From Rhodovastum sp963709085 (lineage in GTDB: Bacteria > Pseudomonadota > Alphaproteobacteria > Acetobacterales > Acetobacteraceae): a stretch of DNA of 64,000 nucleotides. This document shows positions 45,927 to 54,160 of this stretch, piece by piece. The DNA lies in NCBI GenBank assembly GCA_963709085.1, contig CAVPVB010000024.1:434001-498000 (forward strand), read 5' to 3'. How positions within the stretch are numbered: the stretch's first letter is position 1; each line of letters opens with the position of its first letter. The notes under the pieces are model-generated. The model did no database searches. It had not been told where the DNA came from and worked only from the letters and a program-made list of their open reading frames with translations. A program made the position numbers and the translations under genes.

Positions 45927-45928
45927 TG

Positions 45929-46621
45929 TCAGCCGGCGATCGAGGCCACGTCCACCCGCACGCCCGGCCCCATGGTGGAGCTCAGCGCCACCTTTTGCAC
46001 ATAGGTGCCCTTGGCGCCGGTCGGCTTGGCCTTGACGATGGCGTCGGCGAAGGCCTTCGCGTTCTCGACCAGTTTCTCGGCCGGGAAGCTCGCCTTGCCG
46101 ATGCCGGCATGGACGATGCCCGCCTTCTCGGCGCGGAACTCGACCTGGCCGGCCTTGGCCGCCTGGATCGCGCCCTTCACGTCCATGGTGACGGTGCCCA
46201 GGCGGGGGTTCGGCATCAGGCCGCGCGGCCCAAGGATTTTGCCGAGCCGGCCGACCAGCGCCATCAGATCGGGGGTGGCGATGCAGCGGTCGAAATTGAA
46301 TTCGCCGGCCTGGATCTTCTCGGCCAGGTCTTCCGCCCCCACCACGTCGGCCCCGGCGGCCAGCGCCTCCTCGGCCTTGGCGCCGCGGGCAAACACGCCG
46401 ACGCGCAGCGTCTTGCCGGTGCCGTTGGGCAGGCTGATCAGGCCGCGCACCATCTGGTCGGCGTGGCGCGGGTCGATGCCCAGGTTCATCGAAATCTCGA
46501 CGGTCTCGTCGAACTTGGCCTTCGCGTTCTGCTTCACCAGCGCGATCGCCTGGGCGAGCGGCAGCGACTTGGTGCGATCGACGGTGGCGTAGGCCGCCTT
46601 GAGCCGCTTATCGTGTGCCAT
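45929..46621 (-). CDS. rplA: 50S ribosomal protein L1 (uL1)
   Basis: 230 residues. VEISMNLGIDPRHADQMVRG, ATPDLMALVGRLGKILGPRG and MPNPRLGTVT are the family blocks. Forms the L1 stalk. Lies 4 bases after rplK. Confidence 0.98.
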   Translation of the reverse strand: MAHDKRLKAAYATVDRTKSLPLAQAIALVKQNAKAKFDETVEISMNLGIDPRHADQMVRGLISLPNGTGKTLRVGVFARGAKAEEALAAGADVVGAEDLAEKIQAGEFNFDRCIATPDLMALVGRLGKILGPRGLMPNPRLGTVTMDVKGAIQAAKAGQVEFRAEKAGIVHAGIGKASFPAEKLVENAKAFADAIVKAKPTGAKGTYVQKVALSSTMGPGVRVDVASIAG

Positions 46622-46625
46622 CGGC

Positions 46626-47060
46626 TCAGCCCTCCACCACGGTCAGGCCCATCGAGCGGGCCGAGCCGGCGAGCATGCGCACGGCGCCGTCCACGTCGTT
46701 GGCGTTCATGTCCTTCATCTTGGTCGCGGCGATCTCGCGCAGCTGGCTGATGGTCACCCGGCCGATGGGTGCCCCCTTGCCCGGCGAGGTGGTGCCCTTC
46801 TGGATGCCGGCCGCCTTCTTGAGGAAGTAGGTGTTCGGCGGCGTCTTCATGATGAAGGTGAAGGTGCGGTCACCGAACGCCGTGATCACCACCGGCACCG
46901 GCATGCCGGGCTCCAGCTGGGCAGTAACGGCGTTGAATTCCTTCACGAAGGCCATGATGTTGAGGCCGCGCTGGCCGAGCGCGGGGCCAACCGGCGGCGA
47001 GGGGTTTGCCTTGCCGGCAGGAATCTGCAGCTTGATGTAGCCGACGATTTTCTTCGCCAT
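46626..47060 (-). CDS. rplK: 50S ribosomal protein L11 (uL11)
   Basis: 144 residues from MAKKIVGYIKLQIPAGKAN. PPVGPALGQRGLNIMAFVKE and the C-terminal GSARSMGLTVVEG are present. It forms the GTPase centre with L10. First gene of the macro-cluster here: secE and nusG, normally just upstream, are missing. Confidence 0.97.
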   Translation of the reverse strand: MAKKIVGYIKLQIPAGKANPSPPVGPALGQRGLNIMAFVKEFNAVTAQLEPGMPVPVVITAFGDRTFTFIMKTPPNTYFLKKAAGIQKGTTSPGKGAPIGRVTISQLREIAATKMKDMNANDVDGAVRMLAGSARSMGLTVVEG

Positions 47061-47199
47061 GGTATCCCTGGTCCTGTTGCAGGGACCGCGGTGCATGCGA
47101 TCGGGCAGCCGCAAGGGCCGCCGATCTCCCGCGTTCCGGTTGAGCCGCGTCGTCTAGCGCGGCTGGCGGCGTAGAGTCCAGTATAATCGTGTAGAGGGC

Positions 47200-47339
47200 C
47201 AGGGCGATCGCATTTGGAACGCTACGGCCGAATTTGCCGCCATCCGAGACTTCGGGACGCCGCAAACTTGGCCACAGGCCGCGAGATCGATCGTCGAATG
47301 ACGCTTGCGGGCGTCAAAAAATCCAAATGCGATTGCCCT
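47200..47339. mobile_element. MITE-like 140-bp element with 18-bp inverted ends
   Basis: Left end AGGGCGATCGCATTTGGA (47201-47218) and the reverse complement of the right end (47322-47339) differ at one base. An 11-base direct repeat GTGTAGAGGGC flanks it at 47189-47199 and 47340-47350, as expected of a target-site duplication. It is too short to encode a transposase. Confidence 0.75.
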
Positions 47340-47356
47340 GTGTAGAGGGCTAAGGA

Positions 47357-47415
47357 ATGGGGTCCAGGGGCCTCTCGGCCCTTGGCGGGTCCAGGGCAGA
47401 GCCCTGGCCTTCCTT
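47357..47415. repeat. Long-form intergenic palindromic repeat, 59 bp
   Basis: Same 59-bp sequence as 61363-61421, base for base by eye. Contains CCAGGGGCCTCTCGGCCCTTGG and CCAGGGCAGAGCCCTGG stem-loops in shorter recognisable parts, ending CCTTCCTT. Lies upstream of eutB rather than after a gene. Confidence 0.85.
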
Positions 47416-47475
47416 AACTCCCTTGCCCTTGGATGATACGCCCCCCTCATACTTGAGCAGCGCCGCGGAGACCGC

Positions 47476-48846
47476 ATGCCGTACCCCCACACACTCGCCG
47501 GCACCCGCTACGTCTTCCCGGACCTGAAGACGCTGCTCGCCCGCGCCACTCCGGCGCGCTCCGGCGACCAGTTGGCCGGCATCGCCGCCGGCTCGGCCAG
47601 CGAGCGGGTGGCGGCGCAGATGGCGCTGGCCGATCTGCCGCTGCGCACCCTGCTGGACGAACCGGTCATTCCCTATGAGGACGACGACGTCACCCGCCTG
47701 ATTCTGGACAGCCACGACCGCGCCGCCTTCGCCCCGCTCGCCCATCTGACCGTCGGCGGCTTTCGCGACTTCCTGCTGGCGGAGGGCACGCCGGAGAGCC
47801 TGGCCGCCTTGCGCCCCGGCCTGACCCCCGAAATGGCCGCCGCCGTGAGCAAAATCATGCGGCTGCAGGACCTGGTGGCGGTCGCGGCGAAATGCCGGGT
47901 CACCACCGCGTTCCGCAACACGATCGGCCTGCCCGGCCGGCTGTCGGTCCGGTTGCAGCCCAACCACCCGGTGGACGACCCGCGCGGGGTGGCCGCCGCC
48001 ACGCTGGACGGGCTGCTGATGGGCGCCGGCGACGCGGTGATCGGGGTCAATCCCGCCACCGACAGCGTCGCCGCCACCACCACCCTGCTGCACATGCTCG
48101 ACAGCGTGCGCGACCGCTATGCCATTCCCACCCAGACCTGCGTGCTGGCGCATGTCACCACCACGCTGCGCTGCATCGAAGCCGGCGCGCCGGTGGACCT
48201 GGTGTTCCAGTCGATCGGCGGCACCGAGGCCACCAACCGCGCCTTCGGCGTCACCCTGAAGCTGCTGCGGGAAGCCCGCGACGCCGCCCTGTCGCTGCGG
48301 CGCGGCACGGTCGGGCAGAACGTGATGTATTTCGAGACCGGCCAGGGCAGCGCGCTGTCCGCCGATGCGCATCACGGCGTCGATCAGCAGACGATCGAGG
48401 CGCGGGCCTACGCGGTGGCCCGCGCTTTTCAGCCGCTGCTGGTCAATACGGTGGTCGGCTTCATCGGCCCCGAATACCTGTATGACGGCAAGCAGATCAT
48501 CCGCGCCGGGCTGGAAGATCATTTCTGCGGCAAGCTGCTCGGGCTGCCGATGGGGGTGGATGTGTGCTACACCAACCACGCCGAGGCCGACCAGGACGAC
48601 ATGGACGCGCTGCTGACCCTGCTGGGCGTCGCCGGCGTGACCTATGTGATGGGCGTGCCGGGGGCGGATGATGTGATGCTGTCGTATCAGAGCACCTCGT
48701 TCCACGACGCGCTTTACCTGCGCGGCGCCCTCGGCCTGCGTCCGGCGCCGCAGTTCGAGGCATGGCTCGACCGCATGGGCATCGCCGCCGCCACGCCGGA
48801 GCGCATCCCGATGCAGCTGTCGCCGGCGCTGGTGGGGCTGGCGTGA
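47476..48846 (+). CDS. eutB: Ethanolamine ammonia-lyase large subunit
   Basis: 456 residues, family length. Blocks LQDLVAVAAKCRVTTAFRNT, GRLSVRLQPNHPVDDPRG, VIGVNPATDSV and MYFETGQGSALSADAHHGVD are diagnostic. With EutC and adenosylcobalamin it splits ethanolamine into acetaldehyde and ammonia in the cytosol. No microcompartment shell, EutA or permease gene is nearby in the window, so it probably serves nitrogen supply. Confidence 0.96.
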   Translation: MPYPHTLAGTRYVFPDLKTLLARATPARSGDQLAGIAAGSASERVAAQMALADLPLRTLLDEPVIPYEDDDVTRLILDSHDRAAFAPLAHLTVGGFRDFLLAEGTPESLAALRPGLTPEMAAAVSKIMRLQDLVAVAAKCRVTTAFRNTIGLPGRLSVRLQPNHPVDDPRGVAAATLDGLLMGAGDAVIGVNPATDSVAATTTLLHMLDSVRDRYAIPTQTCVLAHVTTTLRCIEAGAPVDLVFQSIGGTEATNRAFGVTLKLLREARDAALSLRRGTVGQNVMYFETGQGSALSADAHHGVDQQTIEARAYAVARAFQPLLVNTVVGFIGPEYLYDGKQIIRAGLEDHFCGKLLGLPMGVDVCYTNHAEADQDDMDALLTLLGVAGVTYVMGVPGADDVMLSYQSTSFHDALYLRGALGLRPAPQFEAWLDRMGIAAATPERIPMQLSPALVGLA

Positions 48847-49604
48847 CCGCACCTATGCTATGGCGCGACCTGCGCCGCTTCACCCCCGCCCGGGTGGCGC
48901 TGGGACGGGTGGGCAACGGATTGCCGACCGAGGCGCATCTCGCGTTCCAGGCCGCCCATGCCGCCGCCCGCGACGCCGTGCATGCGGCGCTCGATATTCC
49001 GGCGCTGCTGGCCGAGCTGCGGAAGGCAGGGCTTGCCGCCACGGTGGTGCACAGCGCCTGCCCGGACCGGCATACCTACCTGCTGCGCCCCGATCTCGGC
49101 CGAAGCCTGCGCGATGCCGGCGACCTGCCGGCCGCGCCCGGCGGCCTCGCTATCCTGCTGTGCGACGGGCTGTCGGCCACCGCGGTGCAGCGCCACGCGC
49201 CGCCCCTGCTTGCCCACTTGGCCAGGCAGTTGGACCGGATCGGGCCGATCGCGGTGGCCGCGCAGGGCCGGGTGGCCCTCGGCGACGCGGTCGGCCAAGC
49301 GGCCGGCGCCGCGGCGGTGCTGGTGCTGATCGGCGAGCGGCCCGGCCTGACCGCGCCGGAGAGCCTGGGCGCCTACCTCACCTGGCAGCCGCGTCCCGGG
49401 CGGACCGACGCCGAGCGCAACTGCGTGTCCAACATCCGCCCCGACGGGCTGCCGCCGGCGCAGGCGGCCGACAAGCTGCGCTGGCTGATCGGGCGTATGC
49501 ACGCGCTTCGGCTGACCGGGGTGGCGCTGAAGGACGAGCAGCCCGTCCTCCCCGGCCAGACAGGGTTGGATCAGGACAGATCGAGCTCGGTGGTCAGGAC
49601 ATAG
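48843..49604 (+). CDS. eutC: Ethanolamine ammonia-lyase small subunit
   Basis: 253 residues from the GTG at 48843, which overlaps the eutB stop (GTGA). ARVALGRVGNGLPTEAHLAF, CPDRHTYLLRPDLGR and ERNCVSNIRPDGLPP are family blocks. The expected end is near VALKDE; about 20 further residues read into the 3' end of the convergent gene (34-base overlap). The tail may be natural or reflect a nearby base error. Confidence 0.93.
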   Translation: MTAPMLWRDLRRFTPARVALGRVGNGLPTEAHLAFQAAHAAARDAVHAALDIPALLAELRKAGLAATVVHSACPDRHTYLLRPDLGRSLRDAGDLPAAPGGLAILLCDGLSATAVQRHAPPLLAHLARQLDRIGPIAVAAQGRVALGDAVGQAAGAAAVLVLIGERPGLTAPESLGAYLTWQPRPGRTDAERNCVSNIRPDGLPPAQAADKLRWLIGRMHALRLTGVALKDEQPVLPGQTGLDQDRSSSVVRT

Positions 49605-50329
49605 CCGGTCCAGCCGCCCGGCACTTCAATTTCGGCCCATTGGTACAGCGCCTTCCAGACCAGCCGGCGGACCGCCACGCGCTGGCCGGCGCGCAGGGCG
49701 ACCACCGGCACGCCGCCGCGCTCGGGCGCGCTGAACAACAGCGCCCCACCCGGCCGCACGACGGCGGCGCGGTGATCCCCGCTGGCCTCCTCTGCCGCCG
49801 GCGGCGATTCCGCGCGGCTGTTTGGCTCGACCCAGTTGCCGACGGAGGCCGCCAGCAGCGCGATCGCCGCCCCCATCAGCCCCCAGGCCCACCCGCCCAG
49901 CCGCATCCTGTCGAGGCTGGCCTGCAGCCGGTCGTTCCTCGCCCGCAGCACGTCGCGCTCGCGCGCTGTCCGCCGTGCATCGGCATCGATCTGCATGAGG
50001 CTCTGGCGCAGCAGGGAGACCTCGTGCTCCAGGCGCTGCCGCTCAGCCCCGTCCGGAACGTTCACGGTCCCGGCGAGAAAAATGCGCTTGAGGTCGCCGC
50101 CGGTCAGGCCGATGCGACGGGCCATGGCGGCCACCGCCCGCCCCGCATTGTCGGCCTCGCCGTCTTCGGAAGCGAGCATGGCCACGCGGGCAGCCAGGCG
50201 CTCGAGATCGGCCTCCCCCGCAGCTTTGTTCGCGTCTTTCAACCCGCCTCCGGCATCACCACCCAATGCTACGACATTACCCGTTTGCGCGGAATCGCGC
50301 AGCCGGCGGCAGGGCCAGAGCGCATTCAC
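49571..50329 (-). CDS. Single-pass membrane protein with coiled coil and SH3-like C-terminus
   Basis: Up to 252 residues; the exact start is uncertain. A predicted coiled coil (about 95-140, GAERQRLEHEVSLLRQSLMQ) precedes one transmembrane helix (about 145-165). The outer part ends in a bacterial SH3-like domain (LRAGQRVAVRRLVWKALYQW, then GGWTGYVLTTELDLS). SH3b domains usually bind peptidoglycan or peptides in the periplasm. Not recognised as a named family; probably an envelope-associated protein. Confidence 0.65.
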   Translation of the reverse strand: MNALWPCRRLRDSAQTGNVVALGGDAGGGLKDANKAAGEADLERLAARVAMLASEDGEADNAGRAVAAMARRIGLTGGDLKRIFLAGTVNVPDGAERQRLEHEVSLLRQSLMQIDADARRTARERDVLRARNDRLQASLDRMRLGGWAWGLMGAAIALLAASVGNWVEPNSRAESPPAAEEASGDHRAAVVRPGGALLFSAPERGGVPVVALRAGQRVAVRRLVWKALYQWAEIEVPGGWTGYVLTTELDLS

Positions 50330-50417
50330 CCTGACCGCAAACGGTCAGAGCGCCCTAGCTCTTTGTTTTAGCAAGCAACTTTATCGGCGGGCGGTCGCCA
50401 GTCTGGCTGATGTCGCT

Positions 50418-51794
50418 CTATACGGGAAGAATGACTGTCGCGCGCACGCCGCCACCCTCATGGTTGGCCAGCGTCACGTCGCCGCCATGCGCGCGCAGGA
50501 TGTTGCGGACGATCGGCAGGCCGAGCCCGGTGCCGCCGGTTTCGCGGTTGCGGCTGGTCTCCACCCGGTGGAAGGGCTGGAACACGCGCTCCAGCTCGCC
50601 GACCGCCAGGCCGGGCCCGTCATCCTCGACCATCAGAATAAGCTGGCCGGACTCCGGCATGGCGAGACGCACCCGCGCGTTGCCGCCATAGGCCAGCGCA
50701 TTCAGCACCAGATTGCTGAGCGCCCGCTTCATCGCCAGCGAGCGCACCCGGACGGTGAGATGGTCCGGCCCGGAATAGCTCAGGTTCTCGGCGCTGTCCG
50801 GCCGCGCATCGGCGGCCTCGTCGAGCACCGTGCGGGCGAGTTCGGGCAGGTCCACTGCGACCACCGGCTCGTCGGCGGCGATGTCGCGGCCGAATGCGAG
50901 GGTGGACGCCACCATCGCCTCCAGCTCGTCGAGATCGGTCAGCATCTTGTTGCGCAACTCGTCGTCCTCGAGGAACTCGGCGCGCAGCTTCAGCCGGGTG
51001 ATCGGGGTGCGCAGGTCATGCCCGATGGCGCTGAGCATGAAGGTGCGGTCCTGAACGAAGCGGCGGATGCGTTCGGCCATGGTGTTGAAGGCCCGCGCCG
51101 CAATGGCGACCTCGGCCGGTCCGGTCTCGGGCAGCGGCGGCGCATTGACGTCGCGGCCGAGCGCCTCCGCCGCCGCCGCCAGCGTCCCCACCGGGGCGAT
51201 CAGCCGGCGCACCGCCCACAGGGTCAGCCCGGCGGCGGTCACCGTCATCATCAGGAAGGCGAAGAAAAAATTCAGCGAGTGCCAGGGCCACGGAGCCGGC
51301 AGCTCCATGGTCGAATTCAGCCATTTGCCGTCCTCCAGGCGCAGCCCGACGCCAATGCGCCCGGCATCGGGACCGCCGCGCAACACGAATTCACGCGGGC
51401 GATGCTCCACCGGAACCGGCACCAGCAGCATTGCGCCGCGAAACTTCCGCTGGATGATCGGGTCCATATCCGGCAATTTCTCGGCGCTCGGCCCGTCGGC
51501 GATCCAGGCCGTCGTGCCGTCGCGCTGGTCGTACTCGGCCACCACGGCGGAGCGCCCCTCGCGCGGGACCAGCGCCACGCTGCGGTACATCGAAATCACC
51601 CGCACGGCGGCATCACGCATCAGCGCCACCCGCTGCACGTCGATGCGGTCCAGCGCATGAATGGTCAGTCCGGCAATCTGTACCAGTCCAAGCCCGGTCA
51701 ACAGCACCAGCGCGGTGCGTGCCGCCAGGCTGCGCGGCGAGAAAAGAAGCCCGATCACCCGTCCATCAAGCGCGTTCGACTCATGTGCGTTCAA
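50418..51794 (-). CDS. Sensor histidine kinase, EnvZ-like
   Basis: 458 residues from a TTG at 51794. Two transmembrane helices (about 25-45 and 170-195) enclose a periplasmic domain. HAMP follows (RRLIAPVGTLAAAAEALGRD), then HisKA (His in SAIGHDLRTPITRLK) and HATPase_c (NLVLNALAYGG, DDGPGL, GTGLGLPIV). Pairs with the upstream OmpR-type regulator. The start region is made of a tandem repeat that duplicates the regulator's end, so the true start may lie further in. Confidence 0.9.
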   Translation of the reverse strand: MNAHESNALDGRVIGLLFSPRSLAARTALVLLTGLGLVQIAGLTIHALDRIDVQRVALMRDAAVRVISMYRSVALVPREGRSAVVAEYDQRDGTTAWIADGPSAEKLPDMDPIIQRKFRGAMLLVPVPVEHRPREFVLRGGPDAGRIGVGLRLEDGKWLNSTMELPAPWPWHSLNFFFAFLMMTVTAAGLTLWAVRRLIAPVGTLAAAAEALGRDVNAPPLPETGPAEVAIAARAFNTMAERIRRFVQDRTFMLSAIGHDLRTPITRLKLRAEFLEDDELRNKMLTDLDELEAMVASTLAFGRDIAADEPVVAVDLPELARTVLDEAADARPDSAENLSYSGPDHLTVRVRSLAMKRALSNLVLNALAYGGNARVRLAMPESGQLILMVEDDGPGLAVGELERVFQPFHRVETSRNRETGGTGLGLPIVRNILRAHGGDVTLANHEGGGVRATVILPV

Positions 51795-51831
51795 AATCTC
51801 TCATGTGGGTTCAAAATCTCATGTGCGTTCT
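51781..51831 (-). repeat. 20-bp tandem repeat at the regulator-kinase junction
   Basis: TCATGTGCGTTCAAAATCTC (51781-51800), a copy with one change (51801-51820), and a partial third copy reaching 51831. Each unit contains the regulator's final codons and stop (coding strand GAACGCACATGA), so the gene end has been copied into the start of the kinase gene. Confidence 0.85.
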
Positions 51832-52556
51832 ACGTCCGCGGCCAGCACGTAGCCACCGCCGCGCACCGTCTTGATCAGCTGCGACTGGCGCCCGTTATCG
51901 TCGAGCTTGCGCCGCAGCCGGCTGACCGCCACGTCGATGGCACGGTCGAACGGGCCGGCCTGCCGGCCGCGCAGCAGGTCGAGCAGCATGTCGCGCGTCA
52001 GCACCCGGTTGGCGCGCTCGACCAGAGCCACCAGCAGATCGTATTCGCCGCCGGTCAGCGGCACTTCCACCCCGTCCGGATTGAGCAGCCGGCGGCGCGC
52101 GAGATCGAGCGTCCAGCCTGAGAAGCTCAGGGTCCGCGGACCCGATTCGGCGCGCCGCTCGGTCGGCTCGCCGACCCGGCGCAGCACCGCGCGCATGCGC
52201 GCCAGCAATTCGCGCGGGTTGAACGGCTTGGGCACGTAGTCGTCGGCACCCAGCTCCAGGCCGATGATGCGGTCGGTCTCCTCGCCCATGGCGGTGAGCA
52301 TAACGATCGGCACCTCGGAGAAACCGCGCAGCCAGCGCGCGAAGTCCAGGCCGCTTTCGCCGGGCAGCATCAGGTCGAGCACGAGCAGGTGGAAATGTCC
52401 GAGCGGCCAGACGCGGCGTGCCTCGCGCGCGTCGCGCACCGCGGTCACCCGGAAGCGATGGCGCTCCAGGAAACGCGCCAGCAGTTCCCGCGTCTCGCGG
52501 TCATCATCAACCACCAGGATATGCGGCGTCACGCCGCTGGTCGGGGTTATCTCCAT
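51819..52556 (-). CDS. OmpR-family response regulator
   Basis: 245 residues. Receiver: DDD near 17-19, phospho-acceptor Asp in LLVLDLMLPGESG, Thr in VMLTAMGEE, Lys in YVPKPFNPREL. C-terminal winged helix: RRLLNPDGVEVPLTGGEYDL and RAIDVAVSRLRRKLDDN with KTVRGGGYVL. DNA-binding regulator controlled by the kinase immediately downstream. Confidence 0.94.
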   Translation of the reverse strand: MEITPTSGVTPHILVVDDDRETRELLARFLERHRFRVTAVRDAREARRVWPLGHFHLLVLDLMLPGESGLDFARWLRGFSEVPIVMLTAMGEETDRIIGLELGADDYVPKPFNPRELLARMRAVLRRVGEPTERRAESGPRTLSFSGWTLDLARRRLLNPDGVEVPLTGGEYDLLVALVERANRVLTRDMLLDLLRGRQAGPFDRAIDVAVSRLRRKLDDNGRQSQLIKTVRGGGYVLAADVERT

Positions 52557-52620
52557 GGCTGTAAGTGTATCCCCGGCAGACGGAGATTCGTATAGGTGTC
52601 TTGCATTCGATTACACTTTG

Positions 52621-52665
52621 CTTCTGAAATCGGGGCTTCCGAAATCGGGGCTTCCGAAATCGGGG
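52621..52665. repeat. Three 15-bp tandem repeats upstream of the glycosylase gene
   Basis: CTTCTGAAATCGGGG once and CTTCCGAAATCGGGG twice, contiguous. They lie in the divergent gap between the OmpR-type regulator and the glycosylase, where promoters of both are expected. Confidence 0.85.
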
Positions 52666-52678
52666 CCGCCCGGCAGCA

Positions 52679-53335
52679 TTGATACCCTTCCCCCATCCAC
52701 CCCCGCCGGCCCGCGCCGGGCTCGACGCCCTGGCCGCGGCCGATACCGGGCTTGCCGGCATCGAGCCGGCTGCCGGACCGTTGCCCTGGCGGCGGCGCCC
52801 GCGCGGCTTTCCGGGGCTGCTGCAGGCGATCGTCGGGCAGCAGATCAGCAACCAGGCCGCGGCGGCGATCTGGCGCCGGCTGCACGCCACCGCCGGCGCG
52901 CTGGAGCCGGACAGGCTGCTGACCCTGCCGGACGAACAGCTGCGCCTGGCCGGGTTGTCGCGGCCGAAGATCGCGCACGCCCGGGCGCTGGCGCAGGCCT
53001 TTGCCGAGGGAAGGCTCAGCGATGCCGGTCTGGCCGCCATGGCGGACGCCGAGGCGGTGGCGGCGATCGCCTCGGTGCGCGGCATGGGTCCGTGGACGGC
53101 CGAGATCTACCTGCTGTTCGCGCTCGAACGTCCCGACGTGTTCCCGGCCGGCGATCTCGCCCTGGCCGCGGCGGCGGCCCACCTCAAGGGCCTACCCGAC
53201 CGCCCCGGCCCGGCGGCGCTGCGGCGGCTGGCCGAGCCCTGGCAGCCCTGGCGGGCCCTGGCGGCCCGCCTGCTCTGGCACCACTGGCGGCACGTCACCG
53301 GCCGGCCCGCGATGGATGATCTGCCGCCGGCGTGA
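52679..53335 (+). CDS. DNA-3-methyladenine glycosylase II (AlkA-type, HhH-GPD)
   Basis: 218 residues from a TTG at 52679, which lacks a strong ribosome site. The helix-hairpin-helix is VRGMGPWTAEIYLLF and the catalytic Asp lies in VFPAGDLALA. LLQAIVGQQISNQAAAAIW is the upstream family block. Removes alkylated bases in base-excision repair. Its stop codon lies inside a tandem repeat. Confidence 0.88.
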   Translation: MIPFPHPPPPARAGLDALAAADTGLAGIEPAAGPLPWRRRPRGFPGLLQAIVGQQISNQAAAAIWRRLHATAGALEPDRLLTLPDEQLRLAGLSRPKIAHARALAQAFAEGRLSDAGLAAMADAEAVAAIASVRGMGPWTAEIYLLFALERPDVFPAGDLALAAAAAHLKGLPDRPGPAALRRLAEPWQPWRALAARLLWHHWRHVTGRPAMDDLPPA

Positions 53336-53364
53336 CCTGCCGCCAGCGTGACCTGCCGCCGGCA
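53321..53364 (+). repeat. 16-bp tandem repeat across the glycosylase stop codon
   Basis: CTGCCGCCGGCGTGAC (53321-53336), a copy with one change (53337-53352) and a partial third. The stop TGA lies in the first unit and is repeated in the second. Confidence 0.8.
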
Positions 53365-53497
53365 CATGCAGACAAATCAGTCCGTATCCAATCATACCGT
53401 TCATGCCGTTCCCATCGGCGGACGGGTCACTACATTTGTATGTGTTGCTCCGTTGAAGCTGCGGGGTCTTATGCTTTGTGAAGGAGTCTCAACTTCG

Positions 53498-53530
53498 CTC
53501 TCGATTTTTTGATATGCTGGCAGGTGTCAT
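53498..53530 (+). promoter_or_regulatory. Conserved upstream element of micro-protein gene 1
   Basis: CTCTCGATTTTTTGATATGC followed by a similar AGGTGTCA stretch. The same element, about two-thirds identical, lies upstream of the second micro-protein gene. TTGATA resembles a -35 box, but no matching -10 is certain. Confidence 0.5.
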
Positions 53531-53621
53531 GTCTCGACAGAGCATGGATTATTTAAAAAGATGGGTGAAATTCCCCGTCTCAGTTTCCCGGGGTCGCCTG
53601 CCGGTTGTGGGAGCGGATTGA

Positions 53622-53852
53622 ATGACGTTCGGCATTGCGCACTGCACCGGCGATCAGCCTGTCCGGACCAAAGCCGGCCATGTCCAACCTGACCCGCCGG
53701 CCGGCAGCCTGAGGGCGCAGCATGCGGCCATCGCGGCGGACCAGCCGACCGACCGGCTATCCTGGCCGCGGGCCTGCCTGATCATCGCGACGGTTTCGCT
53801 TGTCGCCTGGGGCGGAGTCTGGGCCGGCGGCTCCTGGCTGCTCGGATACTGA
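53622..53852 (+). CDS. Small single-helix membrane protein, paralogue 1
   Basis: 76 residues with GGGAG upstream. A polar N-terminus (about 47 residues) is followed by one C-terminal transmembrane helix ending WGGVWAGGSWLLGY. The last 30 residues match the next gene's end (WAG-x-LAAGAWLLGY type). No known domain. N-in, C-out topology is plausible. Function unknown. Confidence 0.65.
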   Translation: MTFGIAHCTGDQPVRTKAGHVQPDPPAGSLRAQHAAIAADQPTDRLSWPRACLIIATVSLVAWGGVWAGGSWLLGY

Positions 53853-54160
53853 ATCCAACTCCCGGCCACCGGCAGCAGCGCGGCCAGAACACCGGCTCGC
53901 CGCGCAGCGTGATGGCCGGCCTTTCGCGATCCGCCGCATGGATGACGCGCAAATCCTGTTCCGCGCGTGACATCGATCCGCACGACAATACAAATATGCA
54001 TGATGTCTGACCGCAACCGTACAACTTCCATCAATCGCGGAAACGGCTCGTATTCTCTCTCAATATCTTGATATGCCCTTAGGTATCACTGCCTAACCGG
54101 TCACCGCATATGCCAGTAAACAGGCTGCGCTATTCTCACAAAATGGTGGGGGGATTGGGA
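53853..54160. other. 308-base gap between the two micro-protein genes
   Basis: Contains the second copy of the conserved upstream element at 54056-54088 and nothing else I can name. Confidence 0.4.
54056..54088 (+). promoter_or_regulatory. Conserved upstream element of micro-protein gene 2
   Basis: CTCTCAATATCTTGATATGC then an AGGTATCA stretch, matching the copy at 53498 in order and spacing. It is 105 bases from the start codon here and 124 in the first module. Confidence 0.5.

Larger units (their letters stand above)
45564..45928 (-). promoter_or_regulatory. rplJ leader (probable L10-responsive region)
   Basis: 365 bases between rplA and rplJ without a gene. It contains a strong hairpin at 45861-45884 (CGCCGGCCC stem, 6-base loop), a 17-bp direct repeat and several GC-rich inverted repeats. 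In most bacteria the L10-L12 complex binds a leader here to repress translation; I infer that role from position, not from a matched RNA motif. Confidence 0.5.
47061..47475. other. 415-base gap between rplK and eutB with a mobile-like element and a repeat
   Basis: Divergent promoter region. On the minus strand TATACT at about 47179-47184 is the best -10-like box for rplK, but no good -35 is seen. Next come a 140-bp element with inverted ends (47200-47339) and a long-form palindromic repeat (47357-47415). No gene is supported. Confidence 0.5.

Noticed and set aside
47154..47504. Small minus-strand frames in the rplK-eutB gap
   Set aside because: They run through the MITE-like element and the repeat. 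Neither shows a domain or a ribosome-binding site.
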